Shown piece after piece: positions 1 through 8,243 of a stretch of DNA of 64,000 nucleotides. Source of the DNA: DASQYE01 sp035940775. Its GTDB lineage: Bacteria > Acidobacteriota > Blastocatellia > Pyrinomonadales > Pyrinomonadaceae. Below the pieces are notes generated by a model, which made no database searches, had not been told where the DNA came from, and saw nothing but the letters and a program-made list of their open reading frames with translations. The DNA lies in contig DASZEN010000004.1 in NCBI GenBank assembly GCA_035940775.1, positions 186,001 to 250,000 of the forward strand, given 5' to 3'. The position numbers and the translations under genes are program-made. Position 1 is the first letter of the stretch. The number at the start of each line of letters is the position of its first letter.

Positions 1-345
1 GGCAAGAGGGGAGGCGCGCGCCTCTTTCTGAGCGGGGCGGGCGCTCCGCTGACGCGGCAAGTCGCCTGGGCAACGATCAAGCGGTATGCCGCCCGCGCAA
101 GTCTGAGCGACATCTCGCCGCATACGCTGCGCCATAGCTTCGCCACGCATCTGCTGCAACGCGGGGCCGATTCGCGCTCAGTCCAGGCGCTTCTGGGCCA
201 CAGCGACATCTCAACCACGCAGATTTACACCCACATCACGGACAGGCACATGCGCGCCGCCTACGACCGCTTTCACCCGCGCGCTCGCGCCTCCTTCTCC
301 GCAGCGGCCGAAGCGCACGGCGGCAACGACAAGGACGAAGGATAA
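1..345 (+). CDS. Tyrosine recombinase (XerC/XerD-like), C-terminal fragment
   Basis: The frame is open from the first base, so the gene is cut by the window edge. It ends at the TAA at 343-345. The translated part is the catalytic end of a phage-integrase-family recombinase: HTLRHSFATHLL carries the H-x-x-R pair, LLGHSDISTT the second active-site histidine, and IYTHIT the nucleophilic tyrosine. The family cuts and rejoins DNA through a covalent phosphotyrosine, typically for chromosome dimer resolution (XerC/D) or element integration. Spacing of the motifs is as expected for Xer proteins. The C-terminus runs about 30 residues past the Tyr with a charged tail, slightly longer than classic XerD. 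Without the N-terminus I cannot tell a housekeeping Xer from an element integrase. No att-like repeat is seen next to it. Confidence 0.9.
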   Translation, partial: GKRGGARLFLSGAGAPLTRQVAWATIKRYAARASLSDISPHTLRHSFATHLLQRGADSRSVQALLGHSDISTTQIYTHITDRHMRAAYDRFHPRARASFSAAAEAHGGNDKDEG

Positions 346-472
346 AAAGCTTCCGTTAAAAATTCTTCCGCCCTACGGGCGCTCGCCAAAGCGCGGCTTG
401 GAAGTTAAAATTCAGATGGCGCGCGGGTTTGTCGAAAATCACAGGAGGCGGGTTTAACTTGATAGAGGCTTT

Positions 473-934
473 ATGAAAAAGGTCTTGATAATAGCAGCCA
501 TCGCGGGCGTTGCCCTGGCAGCGATAATCTTCAGCCAGTCGGGCGGATCGAACCCGGTTAAGCGAAGCCGGGCGAGCGCGCCGCAGCCGTCGGGCGGGAC
601 AACGGCGTCGCGCGTCCCGGCTCATTCCAAAGAGGTCGTGAGCCTGAGCGCGTTGCCGCCGACGCTGCCGCCCGAAAGGTTCTTCGGAGTCGCGCGTCAG
701 GCGTATCAGGTGGCCAGGGAGATTCCGCAAACGCTCGCGCAGCTTCCATGCTACTGCTACTGCGACGAGACGTTCGGCCATAAGAGTCTTCACACCTGCT
801 ACGAGAGCGAGCACTCGGCAACCTGCGCCACGTGCGTCAGCGAGGCGCTGCTGGCCTATCGCCTGCAAAAAGAGCAGGGGCTCACCGCGCCGCAGATACG
901 CGAGCGCATCATCGCCGAGTTTTCAAGACAATAG
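473..934 (+). CDS. PCYCGC-motif family protein, membrane-anchored or secreted
   Basis: A 153-aa protein with an N-terminal hydrophobic segment (residues about 4-22) that reads as a signal anchor, then a Ser/Pro-rich linker, then a cysteine-rich domain. The domain has PCYCYCDETFGHKSLHTCY followed by H-x5-C-x2-C. This matches the family of unknown function named for its PCYCGC motif, known from spore formers and Acidobacteria. Here the motif reads PCYCYC. The Cys/His pattern suggests metal or disulfide chemistry outside the cytoplasm, but the function is not established. A GAGG element lies just before the ATG. A hairpin terminator follows at 957-997, so the gene is probably monocistronic. Confidence 0.8.
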   Translation: MKKVLIIAAIAGVALAAIIFSQSGGSNPVKRSRASAPQPSGGTTASRVPAHSKEVVSLSALPPTLPPERFFGVARQAYQVAREIPQTLAQLPCYCYCDETFGHKSLHTCYESEHSATCATCVSEALLAYRLQKEQGLTAPQIRERIIAEFSRQ

Positions 935-956
935 AATTTCAGTCCGAGTGCAAAAT

Positions 957-997
957 AAAGAGGCCCCGAATGCCAGAGAGCGTCCGGGACTCTTTTT
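957..997 (+). terminator. Rho-independent terminator after the PCYCGC gene
   Basis: AAAGAG and CCCCG on the left pair with CGGG and CTCTTT on the right, and the right arm runs into a TTTTT tract (992-996). It lies 23 bases after the stop codon of the upstream gene. Confidence 0.6.
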
Positions 998-1124
998 AGC
1001 ATTCGCGGCTCCGGGTTTTTTTGAGAAAGACATCAATCCTCGATCTACACTCTTCGGACACGCCGCAATCTCTAAAAGGGCTATGACGGCCGTTTGTGAT
1101 TGCAAAATAGGCCTGACGGGGGTA

Positions 1125-1538
1125 TTACGTGCCGCCCGTCTCGGTCGCCACTAATAATGCGGGCGTCTCGAAGCGCAGACGGTTGAGAATATTTTTCAGT
1201 TGCTCGAAATCGCCCTGCTGCACGACGTAATCGTTGTGGCCGACGGAAGAGGACTCGCTGCCCTGTAGGCGCGGCATCTTCTGCGAGGTGATGATGACGA
1301 TTACGGAATCATGGAGGCGTGCGCGTTCCCGCAATCCGCGCGCGACAACCAGGCTTTTGGCGGCGGGCATGTCCGTATCCATCAGTATGAGGTCGGGGCG
1401 CGCCTCATTGACTTTCCCGAGCGCCTGCGCGTCGTTGGTCGCTTCCATAACGCGGTGGCCGCGCTTCTCCAGCAAGAGACCTATGCCGGAGTAAACATCT
1501 TCGCTATCAACTATAACCATGATGGTGCGGGCCGTCAT
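1125..1538 (-). CDS. Single-domain response regulator receiver, degenerate active site
   Basis: A 137-aa stand-alone CheY-like receiver with no output domain. The phospho-acceptor Asp is present in DLILMDTDMP and the conserved Thr/Ser in IIITSQ. Compared with the other receiver in this window (49100-49558), the first residue of the N-terminal acidic pair is Val rather than Asp/Glu. The conserved lysine near the end (DYVTKPF in the neighbour) is replaced by Gln (DYVVQQG). These residues bind Mg2+ and couple phosphorylation to the conformational switch. The domain may therefore be a pseudo-receiver or work with altered kinetics. A GAGG element sits upstream of the ATG. No kinase is adjacent. 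Confidence 0.85.
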   Translation of the reverse strand: MTARTIMVIVDSEDVYSGIGLLLEKRGHRVMEATNDAQALGKVNEARPDLILMDTDMPAAKSLVVARGLRERARLHDSVIVIITSQKMPRLQGSESSSVGHNDYVVQQGDFEQLKNILNRLRFETPALLVATETGGT

Positions 1539-1701
1539 GAAAAATCGTCCTCAAGTAAGAGCATTGATAAGGCGGAATGTTCTATGCCGAAACCGGGGAC
1601 GCTGTCAATGAGCGGCCTGCCATGTTGGACGCGCGCCGCGCGCGTTGCCTCTGTTGCGTAGTGCGTCTGCCGCGCGGCGCGCGTGATAATATTCGGGCGC
1701 T

Positions 1702-2217
1702 ATGAACGAATCATTCTCGAATCATGCGGCACACGACGACCACGACGACGTTCGTCACCTGCGCCGCGCCGTCCAGCTCGCGCTTGAGGCCGAAAGGCTC
1801 GGCAACCTGCCCGTCGGGGCCGTCATTACGCTCGGCGCGAAGACGCTCGCCGAAGCCGGAAACGCCGTCCTGATCCCGAACTATCATCCGGGGCGTCACG
1901 CGGAGATCGAAGCGCTCAGACTTGTGCCGGTGGAGTTGTGGCCTTTGAGCCGCGAGATGACCTGCTACACGACGCTGGAGCCTTGTGTGATGTGCGCCGG
2001 GGCGCTCCTTCTGCACGGCATCGGTCGCGTCGTCTTCGGCACAACAGACAGTGAAGGCGGCGCGGGCCGTGTGCTCTCGCTCTTGCCCGATTATTACGCG
2101 GGCGGGGCGGGCGTTCCGCTGTGGGTCGGCCCGCTGCTGCCGGAAATCTGCGACGCCCTCTATGATCGCGTCAAAGCGGGCTTCGACCGCCTGCCCTGCG
2201 GAAAGAGCAACTTTTGA
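1702..2217 (+). CDS. Nucleoside/tRNA-adenosine deaminase family (CMP/dCMP deaminase fold)
   Basis: A 171-aa zinc-dependent deaminase. The zinc and proton-shuttle motif HAEIEA and the second zinc motif TLEPCVMCAGA are both intact, so the enzyme should be catalytically competent. Overall length and motif spacing fit TadA-type adenosine deaminases, which convert A34 to inosine in tRNA-Arg(ACG). That substrate is encoded in this window at 6760-6836, so TadA activity is plausible. Other nucleoside deaminases (guanine, cytosine) share the same motifs and cannot be excluded. The N-terminus is His/Asp-rich (HAAHDDHDD) and probably disordered. It appears monocistronic. Confidence 0.85.
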   Translation: MNESFSNHAAHDDHDDVRHLRRAVQLALEAERLGNLPVGAVITLGAKTLAEAGNAVLIPNYHPGRHAEIEALRLVPVELWPLSREMTCYTTLEPCVMCAGALLLHGIGRVVFGTTDSEGGAGRVLSLLPDYYAGGAGVPLWVGPLLPEICDALYDRVKAGFDRLPCGKSNF

Positions 2218-2555
2218 GAGAGTGTGTGACCCGGCGCTGGCTCCCTCGAACGATAAATAAGGGAATCCGTGCGGTATAAATCTGAACTGATATTGACACG
2301 GATGATGAACTCTTTCTAAGATGGGCCATCTCGCGCGCCCGTTCTTTCCGAAAGATCAGCGATCCGGGGCTGAGGGTCACGGGCCCTCGCTTAGAGGAGC
2401 GCTCTCTTTAATCCGGTAGAGACCAGAGGCCGCGCCGAAGAGCGACGCGCTTTTGCATCTTTAGTCGGCTCCGGCCAGCGTAGACCACAATCTTTAATAC
2501 TATCCAGGCGGAAACCGTTTCATTCCAGTCAGATATTCTGAAATAGGAGAAGACT
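2218..2555 (+). other. Intergenic region upstream of the TonB receptor
   Basis: There is no convincing gene in these 338 bases. The end carries a good ribosome binding site (TAGGAGAAGACT before the ATG at 2556). I see no riboswitch or Fur-box-like palindrome I would defend. Confidence 0.5.
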
Positions 2556-5500
2556 ATGCGCAGCAGCAGCCTACTTCGTAGCAGCACAGCATGGACAAGA
2601 GGGTGCGGTCTTTGTCTGCTCGCCCTGCTCATCCTCGCGCCCGTGGCCGTCGTGGGCCAAACGCAGATCACTACGGGAGTGGTTCAGGGGACTGTGACGG
2701 ATCAGGCGGGCGCTACTCTCCCCGGCGCTAATGTCGAAGTACGCAACGAGGAGACCAATCTGGTCAAAACCATCAGCACGGACGAGGAGGGAAGATTCGT
2801 CTTTCTACAACTGCCGCCGGGCAACTACACCCTGACGGTCAGTAAACAGGGCTTCGCCACTCTCGTCCAGGAGAGCTTTCCGTTGACGGTCGGCCAGGCG
2901 ATCTCCCTCAATCTGGATATGAAGGTCTCGCAGGTGGAAGAGCGCGTCACGGTCTCCGCCATCCCGACCGTCGACACGGTCAAAACGGAATCGAGCACCA
3001 CGCTGAACGAAACCTCCGTCAGCAATCTTCCCGTCCTCGGTAGAAAATTCGAGGACTTGTTGACGCTCACGCCCGGCGTCAGCATCGTGCAGGGGCCGGA
3101 CGGCGATGAGATTAGTTTTGCCGGGCAACGCGGCGTCTTCAACAATATCAGCCTGGACGGCGGCGACTACAACAACGGATTCTTCGGCGAGCAGGCCGGA
3201 GGCCAACGCGCCGCCATAGACATCCCGCTCGACGCCGTTCAGGAATTTCAGGTGGTGGCCACGGGCGCGAGCCCCGAGTTCGGGCGCACGGCGGGCGGCG
3301 TCATCAACGTCATCACCAAGTCCGGGACGAACGAGTTTCACGGCAACCTTTTTCACTTTCAAAGGTTGGAGGCTCTGACTTCCAATACCTCCGACGGCAG
3401 GCCGCTCACGAATTTCCACCGCGAACAGTTTGGCGGAACCATCGGCGGGCCGATCAAAAGAGACAGGGCCTTCTTCTTCTTCGCGTTCGAGCAGATTCGG
3501 GAAAATCTGACTCGTGCCAATCTGAGCGAGCAGGTCGGGCCGACTCCCTGTTCCGTGCCGACGCCGACGATCCTCGCCAACGAAGCGCTGATCGACGCCA
3601 ATACGGATTGCCAGCGCCTCGCGCTTCTGAACTTCTTCCGCACGACCCGTCAGCAGGAAGAGGGCTTGCCCATAGACCGTCCCATTCAGAACTCGGCTTT
3701 CCTGAGCAAGCTGGATTGGAATCTGACGCCGTCAAACAAGCTCGCCATCTCCTACAACTTCGATCATTCGAGGAACGAGAATCAGACGTTCGACGTGGCG
3801 ACCTACGGCAACTCGGCCAACGGCATCGAAGGCCCTTCAAAAATCCACGTCATCAATTTCAATCTCTTTAGCACCGTCTCGCCGACCAGGGTGAACGAGG
3901 CGCATTTCACCTATTCGCGCGAGTCGCGTCCGCGCTCGGCGGTCGAATCCAATATCCCGGCCGATACGGCGATGGGGTTCGGCACGACCTTCCGCTTCGG
4001 CCATCCCTTCTTTCTGGGGCCGAACGTTGACGAGCTGATCTGGCGCACGCAGCTCAAGGACAACTTCTCAATCGTGACGGGCAACCACACCGTCAAGCTC
4101 GGCGGCGAGTGGGTGCACACAGACAACTCACAAGTCTTTCGCGGGTTCTTCGAGGGGCGCTACATCTTCGACAGCGTGACCGGCTTTCTTCGCTATGCCT
4201 CTCCGGCGGCGCTGGGCCCAGGCTTTGGGCCCAACGCGGGCCGTTGCCCCAATGGCGCTTTCGTCGACATAGTGACCGGCGCGTGCCCGACGGGGACGCC
4301 CGCGACGCCGCTCCTGCTCTTCTTGCAGGGCGCTGGCCCGAATGGCCCCGCGACGGACGCCGCCGGAGCGTCCGACATCAAGAATGAAGACTTCGCCCTC
4401 TTCATACAGGACAAGTGGCAGCTCAGGTCGAACTTTAATTTGAACTACGGCCTGCGCTGGGAGGCACAGATTTTCCCTGACCCCGTAGTGCCTCCCGCGT
4501 CAACGGCCTACGGAATATTTTTAAGCGACCCGCGCTTCCCCTCGGACGGAACGCTGCACAACCAGAAGAAGATGTTTCAGCCGCGCGTAGGATTCGCCTG
4601 GGACATCTCTAAGAAAGGCAAGTCCGTACTGCGCGGGAGTTGGGGGATTTACAACGCGCGTCAAAACATGCTGTCACAGGTCGGCTCGATCACAACCAAC
4701 GGCGTGCAGCAACAAACCATCGCCGGTGGCCTCTTTGCCAATCCGTTCGTTCGACCCACTTGGCCCGGTTTAGTGACGCCCACGGCCGGGGCGTGTACCG
4801 TCGGCACGATAACCAATCCATTCCCGTGCTTTTCAGGCGTCAGGGTTTTCAGCAAGGATTACGCCAACCCGCGCATCTACACGACCAACATCGGATTCGA
4901 GCAGGAACTGGCCGAGAACCTTTCGCTCTATCTGGATTTCACCCACGCCAAGGGCGTTCACCTGACGCGCTTTCTGGACTATGCGCGGACGGGCTTTTTC
5001 GCCCCGTTCCTCGGCGAGACGATGGTCGCGAGCGCCGTCGGCAAGTCGCTCTACAAGGGCTTCACGGTCGGGATGCGCAAGCGCTTCAGCCGCGGCTATC
5101 AGTTCGAGTGGAACTACGTATTTGCGAAAGACCAGGACGACGACTCGAACGAGCGCGACCCGTTCACCGACCGCTCCTTCAACTTCTTCAACCTTCAACT
5201 GGACTACGCGCTCGCCGACCGCGACATCCGCCACAGGTTCAACTTCTACACGAACGCGGACTTGCCCTGGGGCTTCGAGGGCAACGCGCGCATTCAGGCG
5301 CACACGGCGCAGCCGAAATCGCCCGGATGCGCCACGCGCTGCGCCAACCGCAACACGCTGCGCAAGAACAACGAGTTCTTCTCCTTCGACTGGCGCTTAC
5401 AACGCCCGTTCCGTTTCGGCGAGCGCTATGCGTTGATTCCAATCATCGAGATGTTCAATACCTTCAACACCAATAACAACATCGACCCGACCATCGGTGA

Positions 5501-5585
5501 TCCGCTCTTTAACTTCGATGGCTTCCTGCGCCAGGGCGTCGGCGACCCGCGCCAGGTTCAGTTAGCCATAAAGTTCAACTTCTAA
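2556..5585 (+). CDS. TonB-dependent receptor, Oar-like, with carboxypeptidase-regulatory domain
   Basis: A 1009-aa outer-membrane protein. A signal peptide (residues 1 to about 35, ending near VVGQ) is followed by a carboxypeptidase-regulatory-like beta domain (about 40-120: GVVQGTVTDQAGATLPGANV). Next come a TonB plug (about 140-250) and a long 22-strand-type barrel that ends in a terminal aromatic residue (QLAIKFNF). This architecture is expanded in Acidobacteria and Bacteroidota, where such receptors import large substrates such as oligosaccharides or peptides with TonB/ExbBD energy. No substrate-specific partner gene is adjacent, so the ligand is unknown. A perfect 18-bp hairpin ends the transcript. 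Confidence 0.92.
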   Translation: MRSSSLLRSSTAWTRGCGLCLLALLILAPVAVVGQTQITTGVVQGTVTDQAGATLPGANVEVRNEETNLVKTISTDEEGRFVFLQLPPGNYTLTVSKQGFATLVQESFPLTVGQAISLNLDMKVSQVEERVTVSAIPTVDTVKTESSTTLNETSVSNLPVLGRKFEDLLTLTPGVSIVQGPDGDEISFAGQRGVFNNISLDGGDYNNGFFGEQAGGQRAAIDIPLDAVQEFQVVATGASPEFGRTAGGVINVITKSGTNEFHGNLFHFQRLEALTSNTSDGRPLTNFHREQFGGTIGGPIKRDRAFFFFAFEQIRENLTRANLSEQVGPTPCSVPTPTILANEALIDANTDCQRLALLNFFRTTRQQEEGLPIDRPIQNSAFLSKLDWNLTPSNKLAISYNFDHSRNENQTFDVATYGNSANGIEGPSKIHVINFNLFSTVSPTRVNEAHFTYSRESRPRSAVESNIPADTAMGFGTTFRFGHPFFLGPNVDELIWRTQLKDNFSIVTGNHTVKLGGEWVHTDNSQVFRGFFEGRYIFDSVTGFLRYASPAALGPGFGPNAGRCPNGAFVDIVTGACPTGTPATPLLLFLQGAGPNGPATDAAGASDIKNEDFALFIQDKWQLRSNFNLNYGLRWEAQIFPDPVVPPASTAYGIFLSDPRFPSDGTLHNQKKMFQPRVGFAWDISKKGKSVLRGSWGIYNARQNMLSQVGSITTNGVQQQTIAGGLFANPFVRPTWPGLVTPTAGACTVGTITNPFPCFSGVRVFSKDYANPRIYTTNIGFEQELAENLSLYLDFTHAKGVHLTRFLDYARTGFFAPFLGETMVASAVGKSLYKGFTVGMRKRFSRGYQFEWNYVFAKDQDDDSNERDPFTDRSFNFFNLQLDYALADRDIRHRFNFYTNADLPWGFEGNARIQAHTAQPKSPGCATRCANRNTLRKNNEFFSFDWRLQRPFRFGERYALIPIIEMFNTFNTNNNIDPTIGDPLFNFDGFLRQGVGDPRQVQLAIKFNF

Positions 5586-5615
5586 AGAGGCCGAAAGCGG
5601 GAGGGCAATGCCACA

Positions 5616-5657
5616 CTGAGAGAGCCTCGCGGGCCATAACCCGCGAGGCTCTCTCAG
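5616..5657 (+). terminator. Strong hairpin terminator after the TonB receptor
   Basis: Perfect 18-bp inverted repeat (5616-5633 and 5640-5657) with a 6-nt loop. The stem ends in CGCGGG/CCCGCG. There is only a weak T-rich stretch (ATCTTT) afterwards. It lies 30 bases past the stop codon. Confidence 0.75.
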
Positions 5658-5684
5658 CATCTTTGAGAGACACAAACAAAGCCC

Positions 5685-6113
5685 ATGAACAACGTCGAAG
5701 CGGAGATCGAAGAGATCGTCAACCGGGAAACGAGAGCGTGGAACACACAGGACGCCAAACTCTTAATCAGCATCTTTCATCCGGACATGGTCTGGCCCTG
5801 GCCGCCCGCGCCCGACGCGCACGACCCCGCCCGATGGGTCATGGAATGGGGCCGCTACGATTACGAGCGCTGGACGAAGGGCTGGCAGGCGTTATTCGAC
5901 ACGCATCGCCTCGCCCACAACCATCGAGAGATCAGAAAGATCGTCGTCTCAAAAGAAGGCGACGGGGCCTTCGCCGTCGTCGATATAGACACTCTCTGGA
6001 TAAGCCGCGAGGGACAACACAACCGCTGGAAGGGCCGCGTCTGCAAGGTCTATTCAAAGGTCGGGGACGAATGGAAGATGACCATGCACACGGGCGTGCT
6101 GGATTACTCCTGA
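5685..6113 (+). CDS. NTF2-like/SnoaL-like protein
   Basis: A 142-aa single-domain protein with the nuclear-transport-factor-2-like pattern: an N-terminal helix (EIEEIVNRETRAWNTQD), a Trp-rich segment, a helix with the FDTHRLAHNHREI stretch, and C-terminal strands ending KVGDEWKMTMHTGVLDY. Members of this cone-shaped fold are small ligand-binding proteins or isomerases. Several are stress-related with no known substrate, and nothing here fixes a substrate. It begins 27 bases after the TonB receptor terminator, so it probably has its own promoter. Confidence 0.75.
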   Translation: MNNVEAEIEEIVNRETRAWNTQDAKLLISIFHPDMVWPWPPAPDAHDPARWVMEWGRYDYERWTKGWQALFDTHRLAHNHREIRKIVVSKEGDGAFAVVDIDTLWISREGQHNRWKGRVCKVYSKVGDEWKMTMHTGVLDYS

Positions 6114-6137
6114 AGTATGCCGACAACCGGATGTAAT

Positions 6138-6211
6138 GAAAAGGAGACTGTCATCAGAACAACCCTTTTAGAAGGGTGATGCATCCGGCAGGATACGAAC
6201 TTGCGAACTGA
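6138..6211. repeat. Degenerate copy of the tRNA-Arg 3' end plus its terminator
   Basis: This stretch aligns by eye with 6720-6793. Shared blocks are GAAAA-GAG, CTGTC, CCCTTTTAGAAG, TGCA-CCGG and CGAACTT-CGA. In the intact copy those bases are the terminator, the CCA end, the acceptor stem and the T-arm of tRNA-Arg. Here the tRNA is truncated and the terminator stem is broken. The two copies flank the HNH gene, as attL/attR-type duplications flank elements inserted at tRNA 3' ends. Confidence 0.65.
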
Positions 6212-6213
6212 CG

Positions 6214-6684
6214 TTAAGAAGAAGAAGAAATATGCTCTTCTGCCTGTTTGGTTCTACGTTTGTAGGTTCTCACTCTGTGGCAATTAGCGCAAACTACATC
6301 ACACTTCTTAATTTCATTCAGAATAGCCCGTGTTGTCATTCGGTCAATACGGTTCAGTTCGTATTCTTTGGACTCTCCTTCTCTATGATCGAAGTCCATT
6401 ACGTAGAAAGGATATTGAATGCCACAGTCGGCACAGGCGCGCGATTTCATTTGCCGCACCAATTCTCTGCGCTTCATATAGGAACGAACATTCCGATCAA
6501 GGTACTGGCGTTTATTGTTGCGATAGTGATTACGAGATAAACTTTTACCACACTCTTTACAATAGGATTGGCGCACCCCGGATGCCGTATGTTTAAAGTT
6601 AAATTCACTGACCGGCTTGCTCGCCTTACACTTTGAGCATCTTTTATTGATTAACCTGCGTGAAGTTGTAGGGTCTCGTTGCAT
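6214..6684 (-). CDS. HNH endonuclease-like zinc protein
   Basis: A 156-aa Lys/Arg-rich protein. The N-terminus has a CSKC...YCKEC zinc-ribbon-like element (about residues 16-45). The C-terminal half is an HNH/Zn-binding nuclease core: CADCG, then the catalytic-type DFDHREG, then CDVVCANCHRVRTYKRR. Such proteins occur in phages and mobile elements as nicking or homing endonucleases, and also as conserved chromosomal genes. No Shine-Dalgarno is visible before the ATG, but an AT-rich GATAAAAT lies 10 bases upstream, so the mRNA could be leaderless. Base composition is AT-richer than its neighbours. It sits between tRNA-Arg and a degenerate copy of the tRNA 3' end, which suggests it came in with, or is, a minimal mobile unit. 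Confidence 0.8.
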   Translation of the reverse strand: MQRDPTTSRRLINKRCSKCKASKPVSEFNFKHTASGVRQSYCKECGKSLSRNHYRNNKRQYLDRNVRSYMKRRELVRQMKSRACADCGIQYPFYVMDFDHREGESKEYELNRIDRMTTRAILNEIKKCDVVCANCHRVRTYKRRTKQAEEHISSSS

Positions 6685-6719
6685 GTATGAATTTTATCAT
6701 GCAAAAAGGAGATGTCGTA

Positions 6720-6793
6720 GAAAAAGAGGCTGTCCTGATGACAGCCCCTTTTAGAAGTATGGTGCACCCGGGAAGACTCGAACTTCCGACCCC
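6720..6793. repeat. Intact partner of the tRNA-Arg 3'-end repeat
   Basis: This is the reference copy for the degenerate repeat at 6138-6211. It overlaps the terminator and the 3' half of tRNA-Arg. Confidence 0.65.
6721..6746 (-). terminator. Rho-independent terminator of tRNA-Arg
   Basis: Read on the minus strand, GGCTGTC-ATCAG-GACAGCC forms a 7-bp stem, followed by TC and a run of five T. It starts 14 bases past the CCA end of the tRNA. Confidence 0.85.
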
Positions 6794-6836
6794 TTGATTC
6801 GTAGTCAAGTACTCTATCCAACTGAGCTACGGGTGC
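6760..6836 (-). tRNA. tRNA-Arg (anticodon ACG), CCA encoded
   Basis: Read on the minus strand, the gene starts GCACCCG and ends CGGGTGCACCA. The acceptor stem is complete, the D-arm carries AGCTCAGTTGGA, and the anticodon arm is CTTGA-CTACGAA-TCAAG. The T-arm contains GTTCGAGTC. The loop places ACG at positions 34-36, which reads CGN Arg codons and needs A34-to-I deamination. A matching TadA-like gene lies at 1702-2217. The encoded CCA is at 6760-6762. Confidence 0.97.
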
Positions 6837-6860
6837 GCTTTATTGAAAAGCTGAAGAAAG

Positions 6861-6889
6861 AATATACGTACGGCCTTAAAGAGTGTCAA
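6861..6889 (-). promoter_or_regulatory. Sigma-70-type promoter of tRNA-Arg
   Basis: On the minus strand TTGACA (6889-6884) and TATATT (6866-6861) are separated by exactly 17 bases. The -10 box ends 24 bases before the mature tRNA 5' end. Confidence 0.85.
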
Positions 6890-6933
6890 GCAGTCGTATC
6901 GTCACTCGAAAAGCGCTTTTTACGCCCCCGCGA

Positions 6934-7980
6934 TCAATGCGCGTAGTAGCCTGGGCGTGTGCGCGCGATCAGTTCCGGACGGGCGACCTCGATGCGTATC
7001 TTGCGCCAGCGTCCGTCGCGCGCGCGCGGCCCCGAGGGCTGATAACCGACGCTGTAGAGCGTGCGCAGATCGGCTGCCACCTCCGCGTAAAGGAAGCCTA
7101 AATCTTCGAGCCGCCTGATCGCGTTGAGTCGCCCGCCCGTGCGGTCTGCGAGCGCTTGCATGCGCGTGCGCGCCGACGTGTAAATGGCGATCTGCTTAGG
7201 GTCAGGAAACGCAAGGCGCTGTGGATCGCCCGAGGGCAGGGCCAGCGGATAGATCGTCACGCCCTGACGATCAGCCGCGTTGAGAACTTCGTTGAGCGAA
7301 GCGCTCGCTTCGGGCTTGATGGAGGCGACGGCCTCCTCATTCGTCCTGGCGTTCCAGGCCGAGGCGCGATCCAGGGCGCGCATCTCCGTGTCAAGACCGT
7401 CGCTTAAGACGACGATGGCTTTGCGCCGCTGCCCCTCTTTGGCCAGCTCTTCAAGCGAGCGCCTGAGCGCCTGATAGAAATGCGTATCGCCTTTCCCCTC
7501 CGCGTAAGAGATCGCCTCGGCAATCTTTCTGCGGTCAACTGTAAATTTCGCCAGCGTCTCGACCTTAGTGTTGAAAGCGACGACGGCGACGCGATCCGCA
7601 GGCCCGAGCGCATCTATAAAGCGAAGCGCCGCCTGCTTGAGCGTCCCTCGAAAATTGAGCGTCGAGCCGGACATGTCGAGCAGCAGGACGAGGCTGAACG
7701 GGGTCGCCGTGGGCTCGAAATTGACGATTGGCTGCCGCACCTCGTCTTCGTAGACAATGAAGTCGTTGCGCGACAGATTGGTGACGGCCCGCCCCTGGCG
7801 GTCTACGACGCCGACGTTGAGTTGAACCAGATTAGTTTCAACTCGCAACACGTCGCCTGGGTCTTCCTGCGCGCGCAGGGGACGATTGAGCGAGGCGCAG
7901 GCGCACAGCAGAATCAGCGTCAGGGCGGTGCGGGTGATGTGTTTGACGGGGAGTCTGAAAAGTAAACGTGAATAGATCAT
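6934..7980 (-). CDS. VWFA-related domain protein, exported
   Basis: A 348-aa protein with a long signal sequence (hydrophobic core about 18-29, cleavage near PLRAQ; a CAC run also allows lipoprotein processing). It is followed by the short beta region typical of the Acidobacterial VWFA-related family (VETNLVQLNVGVVDRQG...DFIVYEDE) and a von Willebrand A domain. The MIDAS motif DMSGS is intact (about residue 102), so metal-dependent ligand binding is plausible. The C-terminus ends in the family's VGYQPSG...RTRPGYYA block. Members are abundant in Acidobacteria with unknown function. A larger relative is at 30619-32940. Confidence 0.88.
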   Translation of the reverse strand: MIYSRLLFRLPVKHITRTALTLILLCACASLNRPLRAQEDPGDVLRVETNLVQLNVGVVDRQGRAVTNLSRNDFIVYEDEVRQPIVNFEPTATPFSLVLLLDMSGSTLNFRGTLKQAALRFIDALGPADRVAVVAFNTKVETLAKFTVDRRKIAEAISYAEGKGDTHFYQALRRSLEELAKEGQRRKAIVVLSDGLDTEMRALDRASAWNARTNEEAVASIKPEASASLNEVLNAADRQGVTIYPLALPSGDPQRLAFPDPKQIAIYTSARTRMQALADRTGGRLNAIRRLEDLGFLYAEVAADLRTLYSVGYQPSGPRARDGRWRKIRIEVARPELIARTRPGYYAH

Positions 7981-8243
7981 TGCTCAAGGCCAAACGCAAA
8001 TGAAACTCTTTTTCCGAGTATGCACGGCGCGGCGAGGCTTTGGCAAGCGCTCGGCCATGAGAGCCCCGCACGCATCATTGTCGGACGCGCGCAAGGGGGC
8101 CGCGAGTTGCTTGAATGATGAGGAAAAAGGCCGGGGACGTGGCAGCGGCGGGGGAATGAAAGGCGTTCGGTGGAAGCGGGCAAGCACACTTTTCATGCGC
8201 GCGAGCGTCCCTATCCAGCCTTTAATCCCGTGACCTTTTGTCC

